Shown: piece by piece, positions 28,245 to 36,839 of the stretch | Position numbering within the stretch: position 1 is the first letter of the stretch | Layout: each line of letters starts with the position of its first letter | Origin: an uncultured Gammaproteobacteria bacterium | GTDB taxonomy: Bacteria > Pseudomonadota > Gammaproteobacteria > Arenicellales > JAANXG01 | DNA length: 60,211 nucleotides | Direction: 5' to 3' | Assembly: GCA_947258495.1 (NCBI GenBank) | Contig: CAMYIN010000009.1 | Span: 1 to 60,211, forward strand | Translations under genes and position numbers: made by a program | Notes under the pieces: model-generated | What the model saw: the letters and a program-made list of their open reading frames with translations, nothing else | The model's database searches: none | What the model was told of the DNA's origin: nothing

Positions 28245-30278
28245 ATGCGTTTCGCATTCTGCGCCTACAAGCAGTTTCCCTACGGCGGCCTGTCTCGCGA
28301 CATGCTGCGGATCATCGAGGAATGCAGGCGTCGAGGACACGAACTCGTGGTGTATTCCGGTGAATGGCACGGCCCCCACCCTGAGGGAGTGAGGATCAAA
28401 ATAGTCTCATCCATGGGGCTCACCAACCACACGCGTGCGGCGGTGTTTCACCGGAGACTGCAGCAACAGGTCTCCTCCACCAACTTCGACGCTGTCGTCG
28501 GCTTCAACAAGATGCCCGGGCTGGATATCTATTACGCGGCGGACTACTGCTATGTCGGACACGTCGTCCCGCGCTACGGCTTGTTGTATCGATGCACTCC
28601 CCGCTATCACTACTTTCGCAAGTTTGAACGCGCCGTATTCGGCGTCGACAGCACCACCAAGATACTGTGTCTGTCGGAACGGGAAAAATCCATATATCAG
28701 CAATTTCACCATACCCCCGACGAGCGCTTCTTCCTCTTGCCACCGACCCTGGACCGCAAGCGCCTGGTCGACCGCTCTCAGCAGGAGGTGGTTCGGCTCC
28801 GGCGCGATCTCGGTGTCGCGGAAGATACGCGTGTGATTCTTTTCGTCGGCTCCGGCTTCAAGACCAAGGGCCTGGACCGGGCCATACGCGCGCTGGCGTC
28901 CCTGCCGCAGGGGACCGGCCGGGACGTGCGTCTTCTGGTGATAGGACAAGACGATTCCAGGCCATTTCAACGGCTGGCGCGGCGGCTGTGCGTGGCGGAT
29001 AGAGTCCGGTTCCTCGGCGGACGTTCCGACGTTCCGGAATTGCTGCACGCCGGGGATCTGCTCATCCATCCGGCATACCGTGAAAACACCGGAATGATAT
29101 TGCTGGAGGCGATCACCTCCGGGCTGCCGGTGCTCGCGACAGAGGTGTGCGGCTACGCAGACCATATCGAACGCGCCCAGGCGGGCAGAGTGCTGCGTTC
29201 CCCGTTTGAACAAGACGCACTGAACCGTGCACTGGCGGAGATGCTGGTCAGCGAGCAACGCGGTCAATGGCGGCTTAACGGGCTCCGGTATCGCGCGCGC
29301 GCCGATCTCTACAGCATGCCGGCGCGTGCGGTGGAAATGATCGAACGCTGGGCGCTGGAAAGAGCCAGCCATCCCCCTGCGGTGTCCACGCGCCAGCACC
29401 CTACTACGCTGGTGTGGCTCCGAAGCGACTTCGAGACGAACAACGCGCAGGCCGCATTCGAAGACGTCATGAACATATCCGGCGAGGTATATCGGGAGGC
29501 CCCCGGTCGCCGCACGCTGCGCTTTACCAAGGACGGAAAATCGTTTTTCCTGAAGGCGCACAGCGGCGTCGGATGGCGCGAAATCGCCAAGAACCTGCTT
29601 TATTTCCGTCTGCCCGTGGTCGGCGCCGACAACGAATGGCACGGGATTCATTTTTTGCGCCGTATCGGAGTCGACAGCATGCGCGCCGTGGCCTACGGGG
29701 TCTCGGGCCGCAATCCGGCGCGACGGCGTTCCTTCATTGTCACCGAAGAGCTCCCCGCCACGACGAGTCTCGAAGAATACACACAGAGGTGGTTAGCCAG
29801 CCCGCCGAAGACGCGATCGCAGATTCGCTTCAAGCGATGGTTGATCGCCAAGGTGGCTGAAATCGCCAGGACCATGCACCGTAACGGCGGCAACCACCGG
29901 GATTTCTATCTTTGTCATTTTCTGCTGGATATTGCCGGAACTGTCGACGACCCGGTGCCCGAAGACACCACCGTATACGTCATCGATTTGCATCGTATGC
30001 AGCTGCGTCCTCGCACGCCGGTACGCTGGGTGGTGAAGGATCTCGCTGGACTGCATTACTCCAGCATGGACATAGGTCTAACCCGACGGGATCTCTACAG
30101 GTTCATGACTCGATACAGCGACGAATCGCTGCGGCATGCCCTGCGGAACGACCGAAGGTTCTGGCGTCGGGTACAGACTCGCGGCCTGAAACTGTACGCC
30201 TCAGAAAGACGCAAGATCGAGACCGATGCGGCGCTACCCGATCGACAGGCGACGCTGCCCACGACGTTACCGCATTGA
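28245..30278 (+). CDS. Fused LPS core glycosyltransferase WaaG and heptose I kinase WaaP
   Basis: 677-aa single frame with two complete LPS core enzymes. Residues about 1-385 match WaaG (GT4; adds the first outer-core hexose): MRFAFCAYKQFPYGGLSRDM, VVGFNKMPGLDIYYAADYC, ILFVGSGFKTKGLDRAI and the donor-site HPAYRENTGMILLEAITSG at about 275-293. Residues about 395-665 match WaaP/RfaP (kinase-fold enzyme phosphorylating heptose I): GEVYREAPGRRTLRF, Lys437 in FFLKAH, LPVVGADNEWHGIHFLRRIG, the catalytic Asp553 in NHRDFYLCHF and VIDLHRMQLRPRTPVRWVVKDL. In Pseudomonas and E. coli these are separate genes. No stop or frame change lies between the halves. The ATG at 28245 is 4 bp after galE. Confidence 0.93.
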   Translation: MRFAFCAYKQFPYGGLSRDMLRIIEECRRRGHELVVYSGEWHGPHPEGVRIKIVSSMGLTNHTRAAVFHRRLQQQVSSTNFDAVVGFNKMPGLDIYYAADYCYVGHVVPRYGLLYRCTPRYHYFRKFERAVFGVDSTTKILCLSEREKSIYQQFHHTPDERFFLLPPTLDRKRLVDRSQQEVVRLRRDLGVAEDTRVILFVGSGFKTKGLDRAIRALASLPQGTGRDVRLLVIGQDDSRPFQRLARRLCVADRVRFLGGRSDVPELLHAGDLLIHPAYRENTGMILLEAITSGLPVLATEVCGYADHIERAQAGRVLRSPFEQDALNRALAEMLVSEQRGQWRLNGLRYRARADLYSMPARAVEMIERWALERASHPPAVSTRQHPTTLVWLRSDFETNNAQAAFEDVMNISGEVYREAPGRRTLRFTKDGKSFFLKAHSGVGWREIAKNLLYFRLPVVGADNEWHGIHFLRRIGVDSMRAVAYGVSGRNPARRRSFIVTEELPATTSLEEYTQRWLASPPKTRSQIRFKRWLIAKVAEIARTMHRNGGNHRDFYLCHFLLDIAGTVDDPVPEDTTVYVIDLHRMQLRPRTPVRWVVKDLAGLHYSSMDIGLTRRDLYRFMTRYSDESLRHALRNDRRFWRRVQTRGLKLYASERRKIETDAALPDRQATLPTTLPH

Positions 30279-30515
30279 GTCGCACGCGGGCCCTCGTTGA
30301 CCGCCGAGCAGATAAAGGTGGACGCGCCGCGCCGCAATCTGAATCGCAACGCGGGAGACGGCATCGATTCACGCCGCGAAGGCGGTTGCTTCGTCTGCCG
30401 CCGCGCCGTCCCAGCGTCGCCGTCGCCTGCTGGCGGACCGATCTCACGCGCGACGGGTTGCTCTTCGCCGAGGCGTTCGGGCCCCGCTCCTCTGCCGCGT
30501 TCGCCTGCCTGAGCC

Positions 30516-31241
30516 ATGCCCATAACCGAACATGTCAACGCCGCCGCGCCGCCGCGTGCCCGTTGGGTGGTGCAAAGGCGCTTCAGGGGGATTTCCGTGC
30601 ATCACCGAGGATATGAATCTCCGCTTCTCCGCTCCGTGCTCGACAACCCCGACGCGTATCTTGCGGACGGGCGTTATGAAACGCTCTACAAGGACGACGG
30701 CACCACCACCGTGGCTACGGTACACGGCGGCGATCAGCGCTTTGTGGTGAAGCGGTATAACACGAAGAACCCGTGGCACGCGGTGCGACGCGCGGTACGC
30801 ACTACCCGCGCCCGAAACTGCTGGCGGTTCGCCCATCGGGCGCTGGACTCGGGACTGCTCACGCCCACCCCCGTAGCCATGGTCGAAGAGCGGATCGGAC
30901 CGCTGCGTCAGAGGTCGTATTACATTACCGAGTACGTACACGGCGTGCCGATCAGGGACTACCTGGCCGAGGCCAGCGACCACGACGACATCGTCGAGGC
31001 CCTGAGCGCGTTGTTTTCCGGTATGCTCGGGTCCGGCCTCAGCCACGGAGACATGAAGGCCACCAATCTATTGGTCGTCGAGGGGCAGATCTTTCTGCTG
31101 GACCTCGACGCCGCCAGCATCCACAGGACCGCGCTGGGGGCGCAGCGCGCTTATCGTCGGGACCGTGCCCGATTCCTCCGCAACTGGGCATCGCCGTCGG
31201 CGTTGCGGCAACGCCTGGAGGAAGCGCTTCCCACGATTTGA
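30516..31241 (+). CDS. Lipopolysaccharide kinase family protein (WaaP/InaA-like)
   Basis: 241-aa kinase-fold protein of the LPS kinase (Kdo/WaaP) superfamily. The small lobe shows the ATP-binding lysine in RFVVKRYN (about residue 76), a hinge-like YYITEYVHGVPI, the catalytic loop SHGDMKATNLLV and the metal-binding DLDAAS. Location after the WaaG-WaaP fusion matches the extra kinase genes downstream of waaP in P. aeruginosa, which phosphorylate inner-core heptose. The precise acceptor (second heptose, or another sugar) is inference. ATG at 30516; the 237-bp gap before it has no convincing gene. Confidence 0.85.
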   Translation: MPITEHVNAAAPPRARWVVQRRFRGISVHHRGYESPLLRSVLDNPDAYLADGRYETLYKDDGTTTVATVHGGDQRFVVKRYNTKNPWHAVRRAVRTTRARNCWRFAHRALDSGLLTPTPVAMVEERIGPLRQRSYYITEYVHGVPIRDYLAEASDHDDIVEALSALFSGMLGSGLSHGDMKATNLLVVEGQIFLLDLDAASIHRTALGAQRAYRRDRARFLRNWASPSALRQRLEEALPTI

Positions 31242-31317
31242 TCGCGCCATTCCGCGCGCCGAACGCGGGGCCCTTAGTCACAGAACCCGGGTCGGAGCGG
31301 AGGTTATAATAACGGTC

Positions 31318-32067
31318 ATGGGCGACGTGTCCCACCCAGGCGACGACCGGCACCACGGCGCGTTCGTTGGTGCCCTCAGATGGACAGAGGTCGAGCGGCG
31401 GATTTCCCGCGGCGCCATCGGCGTGCTGCCGATCGGCGCCGGCGCCAAGCAGCACGGCCCGCATCTGCCCATGGATTCCGATCAGGTACAGGTCGAGTGG
31501 CTGGCGCGCACGCTGACCAGGGACTTCGATATTTTGGTATGGCCCACCTTGAGCTACGGTTACTACCCGGCCTTTACCGAATACCCGGGAAGCTGTTCCC
31601 TCGGCGAGAGCACGTTCGCAGACGTGGTGACGGAGATACTGCAGCAACTGCGCCGGCACGCGGTGAACCGTGTAATTGTTCTCAACACCGGCGTCAGCAC
31701 CCAGCCTGTGCTCGAAAACGTCACCGCGGCGCAGCCCGACACCTACCTGGTAAACGTCTACCAGGGACCGCGCACGCGAACGACGTCACGTGCAATATTG
31801 CAACAGATTCACGGCGGTCACGCCGACGAACGGGAGACATCGATCATGCTGGCGCTTCGACCGGAGGCCGTAACGGCGGAGAACGCGATTTCCTGGGATC
31901 ACCCCATGATGCCGGGGCGCCTGCGCCGGCACGACCAGGGCGATCCGAATTATTCCCCCAGCGGCATCACCGGCAACCCCGCGTTGGCGAACGCGGCGAA
32001 AGGCCGTATGCTACTCGAAGCGATGCTGGACGACGTATCCACGTACCTGCGTCGGATCTCAAACTGA
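31318..32067 (+). CDS. Creatininase-family protein with altered metal-site residues
   Basis: 249-aa protein with the creatininase fold (LPIGAGAKQHGPHLPMDSD at residues 37-55, LSYGYYPAFTEYPGSCSL, and ADERETSIMLALRPE toward the end). Against Pseudomonas creatininase, as I recall it (Glu34, His36, Asp45, His120, Glu122), the ligand Glu34 is Lys44 here, His36 and Asp45 are kept (His46, Asp55), and the NGHxEN segment carrying His120 and Glu122 is replaced by NTGVST (123-128). It is therefore unlikely to be a creatinine amidohydrolase; a related class with the same NTGVST signature seems common in proteobacteria, role unknown. Start at ATG 31318. It ends 9 bp before pgi. Confidence 0.75.
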   Translation: MGDVSHPGDDRHHGAFVGALRWTEVERRISRGAIGVLPIGAGAKQHGPHLPMDSDQVQVEWLARTLTRDFDILVWPTLSYGYYPAFTEYPGSCSLGESTFADVVTEILQQLRRHAVNRVIVLNTGVSTQPVLENVTAAQPDTYLVNVYQGPRTRTTSRAILQQIHGGHADERETSIMLALRPEAVTAENAISWDHPMMPGRLRRHDQGDPNYSPSGITGNPALANAAKGRMLLEAMLDDVSTYLRRISN

Positions 32068-32076
32068 GACAATAAC

Positions 32077-33786
32077 GTGAGCGTTCAGCTAAAACGACGA
32101 TTCCCCGGCGCCGAAACGCTGGACCAGAAAGGCCTGTCGAACATCGCCGATCGTATTTGGCGCAAAGACGCGAGCCTGTGGTCTTCGTCGCCGGCCGTAC
32201 AACAAGCGATTCTCAACCGCCTCGGCTGGCTGGACGCGGTCGCAGCAGACCCTACCGACCTCGCTCGATTACGACGTTTCGCCGAGCAGGTCCGCGCCGA
32301 CGGCATCACCCACGTCGTTCTCCTCGGCATGGGCGGTTCCAGCCTGGCCCCGGAGGTCCTCAGCAGGACCTTCCCGCGGACATCGGATCGGCTGGACTTG
32401 ACCGTACTCGACACCACGGCTCCGGACGCGGTGCGTGACGTCGATCAACGCACACCGCGGGCGCGCACGCTGTATCTGGTTTCCAGCAAGTCGGGCACCA
32501 CGATCGAAACGCTGTCCTTGTATGCCTATTTTTTCGACCGCCTCGGAGCGGAGACGGCCGATCCCGGCCGGCAGTTCGTGGCGATTTCCGATGCCGGTAC
32601 GCCGTTGAGCCGCCTGGCGCAGGAGCGCGGTTTCCGGGACGTGTTCCACGCGCCCGCGGATATCGGCGGCCGCTATTCGGCGCTCAGTTTTTTCGGTTTG
32701 GTGCCCGCCGCGCTGTTGGGCGTGGACCTCGACGCATTCACCGCCGCCGCCGCCGAGGCGGCCGAAAGAACGCAGGCCGCGACCGGCGCGGACGGACATC
32801 TGGCGCTCGACCTCGGCTTCATGCTCGCGGATTATGCGCGGCAGGGAAGGGACAAACTGGTGCTCGTGCTGTCGCCCCGGGTGGCGCCGCTGGGGGCGTG
32901 GATCGAGCAGCTCGTCGCCGAGAGCACCGGCAAACAGGGCCAGGGCATCATTCCCGTGAACCACATCCCGGGGCCGGATACGCCCGCCGACGGACAGGTG
33001 TTCGTCTCCGTGGTCAGCGACGAAGACGAGCAGGATTTCAATCTCGAGCTCGACCGGTTCGCGGCACGCGGAGATCCCGTCATGCAGTGGTCGCTTGCCC
33101 ACCTCTCGGACCTGGGAGGAGAGTTTTTTCGCTGGGAATTTGCCACCGCCGTCGCCGCCTGCAAGCTCGGTATCAATCCGTTTGACGAACCCGACGTCGC
33201 GGAAGCGAAGAGGGCGACGGCCGCTGCGTTGAACACTGCGGCAGACCGCGAGGCCTCGGCCGGCGATTTGCTGCTGTACGAGGACGAGTCCCTGCAGTGG
33301 ATCGGCGATCGCGCGTACGCCGGCCCCGCGGCGGATTCGGCCGCGCCGTTGCGCCGACTGACGCGGGAGGTGCGGACCTGTGACTATGTCACCGTTCTCG
33401 CCTACCTGCCGCCGCTGCCCGACATCGCCGCCGCGCTGGAGAGGATGCGGAAGCGGCTCGAGGCACGCCTCGGCGTCGTTACCTGCCTCGCCTACGGCCC
33501 GCGATACCTCCACTCCAGCGGTCAGCTGCACAAAGGGGGACCGAATACCGGCGTATATCTTCAGATCACCGCGGACCCTTCAAACGACCTCGCCGTCCCC
33601 GGCGAAACGTATTCCTTCCAGCAGCTGATCATCGCCCAGGCCATGGGAGATTTCGAAGTGCTCAGGCGCCGCGGGCGCAGGGTGCTGCGGGCGCACTTGA
33701 AACAGGCCGCCGCCGGTCTGTCGGCGCTGGACGAGCTGCTGGCTTCGCTCGGGCTTGAAACGACGTCGAAGGCGCCGCATATATAA
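32077..33786 (+). CDS. pgi: Glucose-6-phosphate isomerase (Tal-Pgi type, stand-alone)
   Basis: 569-aa phosphoglucose isomerase interconverting glucose-6-P and fructose-6-P. SIS-domain signatures are GMGGSSLAPEVL, SSKSGTTIETLSLY, GRYSALSFFGLVPAALLGVD and PLGAWIEQLVAESTGK, with the catalytic histidine region HSSGQLHKGGPNTG. The sequence resembles the isomerase half of bifunctional transaldolase-isomerase proteins more than E. coli Pgi (opening RIWRKDASLW then NRLGWL), yet no transaldolase domain precedes it. GTG start at 32077. It could feed fructose-6-P to glmS and sugar nucleotides for the nearby LPS genes. Confidence 0.88.
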   Translation: MSVQLKRRFPGAETLDQKGLSNIADRIWRKDASLWSSSPAVQQAILNRLGWLDAVAADPTDLARLRRFAEQVRADGITHVVLLGMGGSSLAPEVLSRTFPRTSDRLDLTVLDTTAPDAVRDVDQRTPRARTLYLVSSKSGTTIETLSLYAYFFDRLGAETADPGRQFVAISDAGTPLSRLAQERGFRDVFHAPADIGGRYSALSFFGLVPAALLGVDLDAFTAAAAEAAERTQAATGADGHLALDLGFMLADYARQGRDKLVLVLSPRVAPLGAWIEQLVAESTGKQGQGIIPVNHIPGPDTPADGQVFVSVVSDEDEQDFNLELDRFAARGDPVMQWSLAHLSDLGGEFFRWEFATAVAACKLGINPFDEPDVAEAKRATAAALNTAADREASAGDLLLYEDESLQWIGDRAYAGPAADSAAPLRRLTREVRTCDYVTVLAYLPPLPDIAAALERMRKRLEARLGVVTCLAYGPRYLHSSGQLHKGGPNTGVYLQITADPSNDLAVPGETYSFQQLIIAQAMGDFEVLRRRGRRVLRAHLKQAAAGLSALDELLASLGLETTSKAPHI

Positions 33787-33804
33787 TGCTATCGCCAATC
33801 AGCC

Positions 33805-34116
33805 ATGCCTTTTCCCTCTATGCAAAACCCGGTCCTAGCGGCGGCGTCGCGGCGCATTTTTTGGGTGATGTTTGCAGTGCTGTTTTTTTATTCGGGCCTG
33901 TACTTCACGCAGTGGCTGTTGCAACCGGACGCTTTTTCCGGCGGTCCGTTTCGCGGCTTGCTTGCGGCCAGCTTCCCCTTTCTTCTGCCCCTGTCGTTCT
34001 TCGTCAATAAGCGCCTCGGTTGCGCCGCTGGATCCTGTCGAGCCCGACGTTATCGCGCTGTTCGTACCGGCGACGACCGCGAAAAGATCCGAATAATGCG
34101 CATGCCCGGCGCTTGA
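33805..34116 (+). CDS. Small membrane protein of unknown function
   Basis: 103-aa frame (ATG 33805) not recognised. Two hydrophobic helices are seen (about residues 18-39, IFWVMFAVLFFYSGLYFTQW, and 50-66, GLLAASFPFLLPLSFFV), then NKRLGCAAGSC and a basic tail. The tail looks less protein-like than the frame shifted by one base, which reads PLDPVEPDVIALFVPATTAKRSE and has stronger third-position GC. The true protein may end differently, or the tail may be frameshifted. It follows pgi by 18 bp in the same direction. Confidence 0.5.
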   Translation: MPFPSMQNPVLAAASRRIFWVMFAVLFFYSGLYFTQWLLQPDAFSGGPFRGLLAASFPFLLPLSFFVNKRLGCAAGSCRARRYRAVRTGDDREKIRIMRMPGA

Positions 34117-34184
34117 GTACCCGCGCCGGATATACCATCAAGGCGGCTAGGCAGGAGGGCGCCCGGCCGGACCGCATGAGGCGC

Positions 34185-34709
34185 TCACCCGGGAAGGAAA
34201 TCCTCCACCAACGCCCGTCGCCAGTCGGCGCGCACCACTGCCCACTTGCCGCCGGAATGTGTCCATTCGAGATCCAACCTGAGCAGATCGGCGCGCACGT
34301 CCCACAGCTCTTCTACGGATTCGATGCGGCGGCCCGCCATCGCCACCAGCAAAGTGGCGTACGCACGATCGGGATCGGGCACCTCCAGCGAATCTACCTT
34401 GGTGAACAAGTAGATACTACGATGACGCAACAGGTATCCCTGCACCAGCGTTATTACGGCGCGTCTATCTTGGCCCCGGGTGTCCGCGTATTGTGCGGCG
34501 ACGAGTTCCTTTAATACGGAGATTTCGCGGCTTTCCACCGCGCTTTCCGCCTTCGAGATCGCTGCCCGGAGCTGCTCCGCCGGCGACGCCGGTGCCGATG
34601 CGCCACAGCCGGCGGTCGCAACCGCCAGCACCCCCGCGGCGGACAGCGCGACAATCCGTAACGCAATCGAGATCTCGTTGCGCTTGCGCCGGTGCGGCGA
34701 CGTCCCCAT
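34185..34709 (-). CDS. Probable lipoprotein with an NTF2-like domain
   Basis: 174-aa protein with a basic N-terminus, a hydrophobic stretch and the lipobox VATAGC (lipidated Cys35), so it is probably an outer-membrane or inner-membrane lipoprotein. The remainder (about 50-170) resembles NTF2/SnoaL-like domains (ISVLKELVAAQYADTRG ... LDLEWTHSGGKWAVVRADWRRA). No enzyme motif is visible. I prefer the ATG at 34709 over the TTG six codons earlier. Its start lies 70 bp downstream of the rhlB stop, on the same strand, so co-transcription is possible. Confidence 0.65.
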   Translation of the reverse strand: MGTSPHRRKRNEISIALRIVALSAAGVLAVATAGCGASAPASPAEQLRAAISKAESAVESREISVLKELVAAQYADTRGQDRRAVITLVQGYLLRHRSIYLFTKVDSLEVPDPDRAYATLLVAMAGRRIESVEELWDVRADLLRLDLEWTHSGGKWAVVRADWRRALVEDFLPG

Positions 34710-34778
34710 ACGACCGTTCACAACCAATGGCCGCGGGCGACGCGGAAGACGCGCGCTACGAGATCGGACCTACGCGGC

Positions 34779-36266
34779 TCAACCCAGGGCCGGCGTCTCG
34801 GGGGCACGCCGCCGAGTCTGCTTTTTGCGCTTGGAGGGTTTCGCCGTCTTGCGTTTCTCCGCGCTGGGCGCGGCGCCGGGGCCTCCGGTGCCTTTGCCGC
34901 GCTCGCGTGTCGTTTTGTTTTCGGTCTTGCGCCGCCCTTGGCTCTTGACAGCAGCGCCGCTGTCCTCCTTGTGCGGCGTCTTGGCGTGACGGCGTTGCGC
35001 GGGTTTGGCCGTGCGCGTTCGCTTGTCCTTCGGTCCGTGCTTGCGCGTGGCGACCCCGCGGTGACTGCGCTTGGTACGCACCGGGGGCTCGGGTTCCGGC
35101 AGTGCGTCGCTGTGGAAGCGGGCAACGGTGATTTTGTGACCGATATATTCCTCGATATCCTGCAGCGAAAATGCATAGGTTTCACAGGCGAAGCTGATGG
35201 CGTCGCCACTGGCCCCTGCCCGCGCGGTGCGTCCCACGCGATGAACGTAGTCTTCGGGATCCTGCGGCAGATCGTAGTTGATAACGTGGCTGACGGCGGG
35301 TATGTGCAGCCCCCGAGCAGCGACGTCGGTCGCCACCAGCACCGGCACGGCACCGGATTTGAAGTCCTGCAGCAAGCGTTCGCGCTTACGCTGCGGGACG
35401 TTTCCCGACAGCACCCCGGTAACGTAGTCATTTCCGCGCAACCAGGCCTCGACGTTGTCGGCCCCGTATTTCGTGTTCACGAACACGAGGGTGCGTACCG
35501 CGCCGCTTTCTTTTAGCAAACTCAGGAGCAACGGCACCTTTTCCTCGTTGCTGGGGAAATAGACTTTTTCCGTGACCTCGTCCACGGTCAGGTGTTCCGA
35601 CTCTATTTTGATCACCTGGGGGTTGTTCATGTGCTCGTAGGCGAGCTCATTCACGCGAAGCGACAGGGTGGCTGAAAACAACATGTTCAGACGTTTGTCG
35701 GGGGGAGGCATGCGCCGGAAGAGATAACGGATATCACGGATAAAGCCGAGGTCGAACATCCGGTCTGCTTCGTCGAGCACGACCACCTGGAGCGCATCGA
35801 GATCGAACAGTTTCTGTTTGAAATAGTCAATCAAGCGGCCTGGGGTACCGATGAGCACGTCCGCCCCCCGTTCGAGGGTGCGTTTCTGCTTTTCGTAACC
35901 CGTGCCGCCGTAGATGAGGGCAAGCTCGAACGGCGTATGCCGTCCCAGCGACACTCCATCCTTGTGTATCTGAACCGCAAGCTCCCGGGTCGGAGCCAGC
36001 ACCAACGCCCGCGGCTGCTGGGGGGTGCGCGACTTGTCGGCTGGATTGCGCAGCAGGTAGGCATACAGGGCAAACAGGAATGCGGCGGTCTTGCCGGTGC
36101 CGGTCTGCGCCTGGCCCGCGACATCTTGTCCCGCCAGAGCAACCGGGAGCGATTCTGCCTGAATGGGCGTGCAATACTCGAAGCCGGCGTCGGCAGCGCC
36201 CTGCAGAAGCGAGGATGGCATGTCCAGATCTGCGAAACGCTGATTGGTGAGATGTTTTTCCGTCAT
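34779..36266 (-). CDS. rhlB: DEAD-box ATP-dependent RNA helicase (RhlB-like)
   Basis: 495-aa helicase with all DEAD-box motifs: Q-motif (FEYCTPIQAESLP), I AQTGTGKT, Ia PTRELAVQ, GG, Ib TPGRL, II DEAD, III SAT, IV VFVNTKY, V ATDVAARGLH and VI HRVGRTARAG. Residues about 395-495 form a long Lys/Arg-rich unstructured tail, typical of RNA-binding extensions. Divergent from trxA-rho with a 105-bp gap, the E. coli rhlB/trxA/rho arrangement, supporting the RhlB assignment (RNA degradosome helicase). RhlE is the alternative by sequence alone. Confidence 0.88.
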   Translation of the reverse strand: MTEKHLTNQRFADLDMPSSLLQGAADAGFEYCTPIQAESLPVALAGQDVAGQAQTGTGKTAAFLFALYAYLLRNPADKSRTPQQPRALVLAPTRELAVQIHKDGVSLGRHTPFELALIYGGTGYEKQKRTLERGADVLIGTPGRLIDYFKQKLFDLDALQVVVLDEADRMFDLGFIRDIRYLFRRMPPPDKRLNMLFSATLSLRVNELAYEHMNNPQVIKIESEHLTVDEVTEKVYFPSNEEKVPLLLSLLKESGAVRTLVFVNTKYGADNVEAWLRGNDYVTGVLSGNVPQRKRERLLQDFKSGAVPVLVATDVAARGLHIPAVSHVINYDLPQDPEDYVHRVGRTARAGASGDAISFACETYAFSLQDIEEYIGHKITVARFHSDALPEPEPPVRTKRSHRGVATRKHGPKDKRTRTAKPAQRRHAKTPHKEDSGAAVKSQGRRKTENKTTRERGKGTGGPGAAPSAEKRKTAKPSKRKKQTRRRAPETPALG

Positions 36267-36371
36267 GTCACCGGGAGAATAGCAGGAATCCCGGGCTTAG
36301 TGGGCTTGCATTAGCGAATTAAATGGGCACACAATTAGATATAACACTAATTACGGAGGCGTATCTATTCC

Positions 36372-36701
36372 ATGTCGAGTCCGAATGTTGTGCATGCTAC
36401 CGACGACAATTTCGACGAAACCGTGCTGCGAAACGCAACGCCGGTGCTCGTCGATTACTGGGCGGAGTGGTGCGGTCCCTGCAAGATGATAGCGCCGGTT
36501 TTGGAAGAGGTCGCCAAAGAGTATGCCGGCCGACTGACAATTGCGAAATTCAATATCGACGACAATCCAAACACACCTCCGAAGTATGGAATTCGCGGCA
36601 TTCCGACATTGATGCTGTTCAAAAACGGCAACGTGGAAGCGACAAAAGTGGGGGCAATGTCAAAGTCGCAACTGACCGCATTTTTGGATGGAAATCTGTA
36701 G
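36372..36701 (+). CDS. trxA: Thioredoxin 1
   Basis: 109-aa thioredoxin with active site WCGPC (Cys34, Cys37), the buried Asp in VLVDYWAEW, and cis-proline [11 protein letters not shown]. Length is that of E. coli TrxA. GGAGG lies 13 bp upstream of the ATG at 36372. It reduces ribonucleotide reductase, PAPS/methionine sulfoxide reductases and, through DsbD, the periplasm. rho follows after 138 bp, as in E. coli. Confidence 0.97.
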   Translation: MSSPNVVHATDDNFDETVLRNATPVLVDYWAEWCGPCKMIAPVLEEVAKEYAGRLTIAKFNIDDNPNTPPKYGIRGIPTLMLFKNGNVEATKVGAMSKSQLTAFLDGNL

Positions 36702-36839
36702 GTCGACCGCTGGACGTTGCCTACCGGTCGTGCTATCTTAATTACAGTAACCAGAACTTTTCCCTCTAACTCCACCAACTTACCCTAGTATCTCCGAATT
36801 CGGTTGCCCGCGAGGCGCCATCACTGCGTTTAGTTGCTT

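Noticed and set aside
30279..30515. Small open frame between the WaaG-WaaP fusion and the next kinase
   Set aside because: The frame (TTG start, about 71 codons) is rich in Arg, Ser and Pro as random GC-rich translation gives, with no ribosome-binding site or family pattern. The 237 bp are left without a call.
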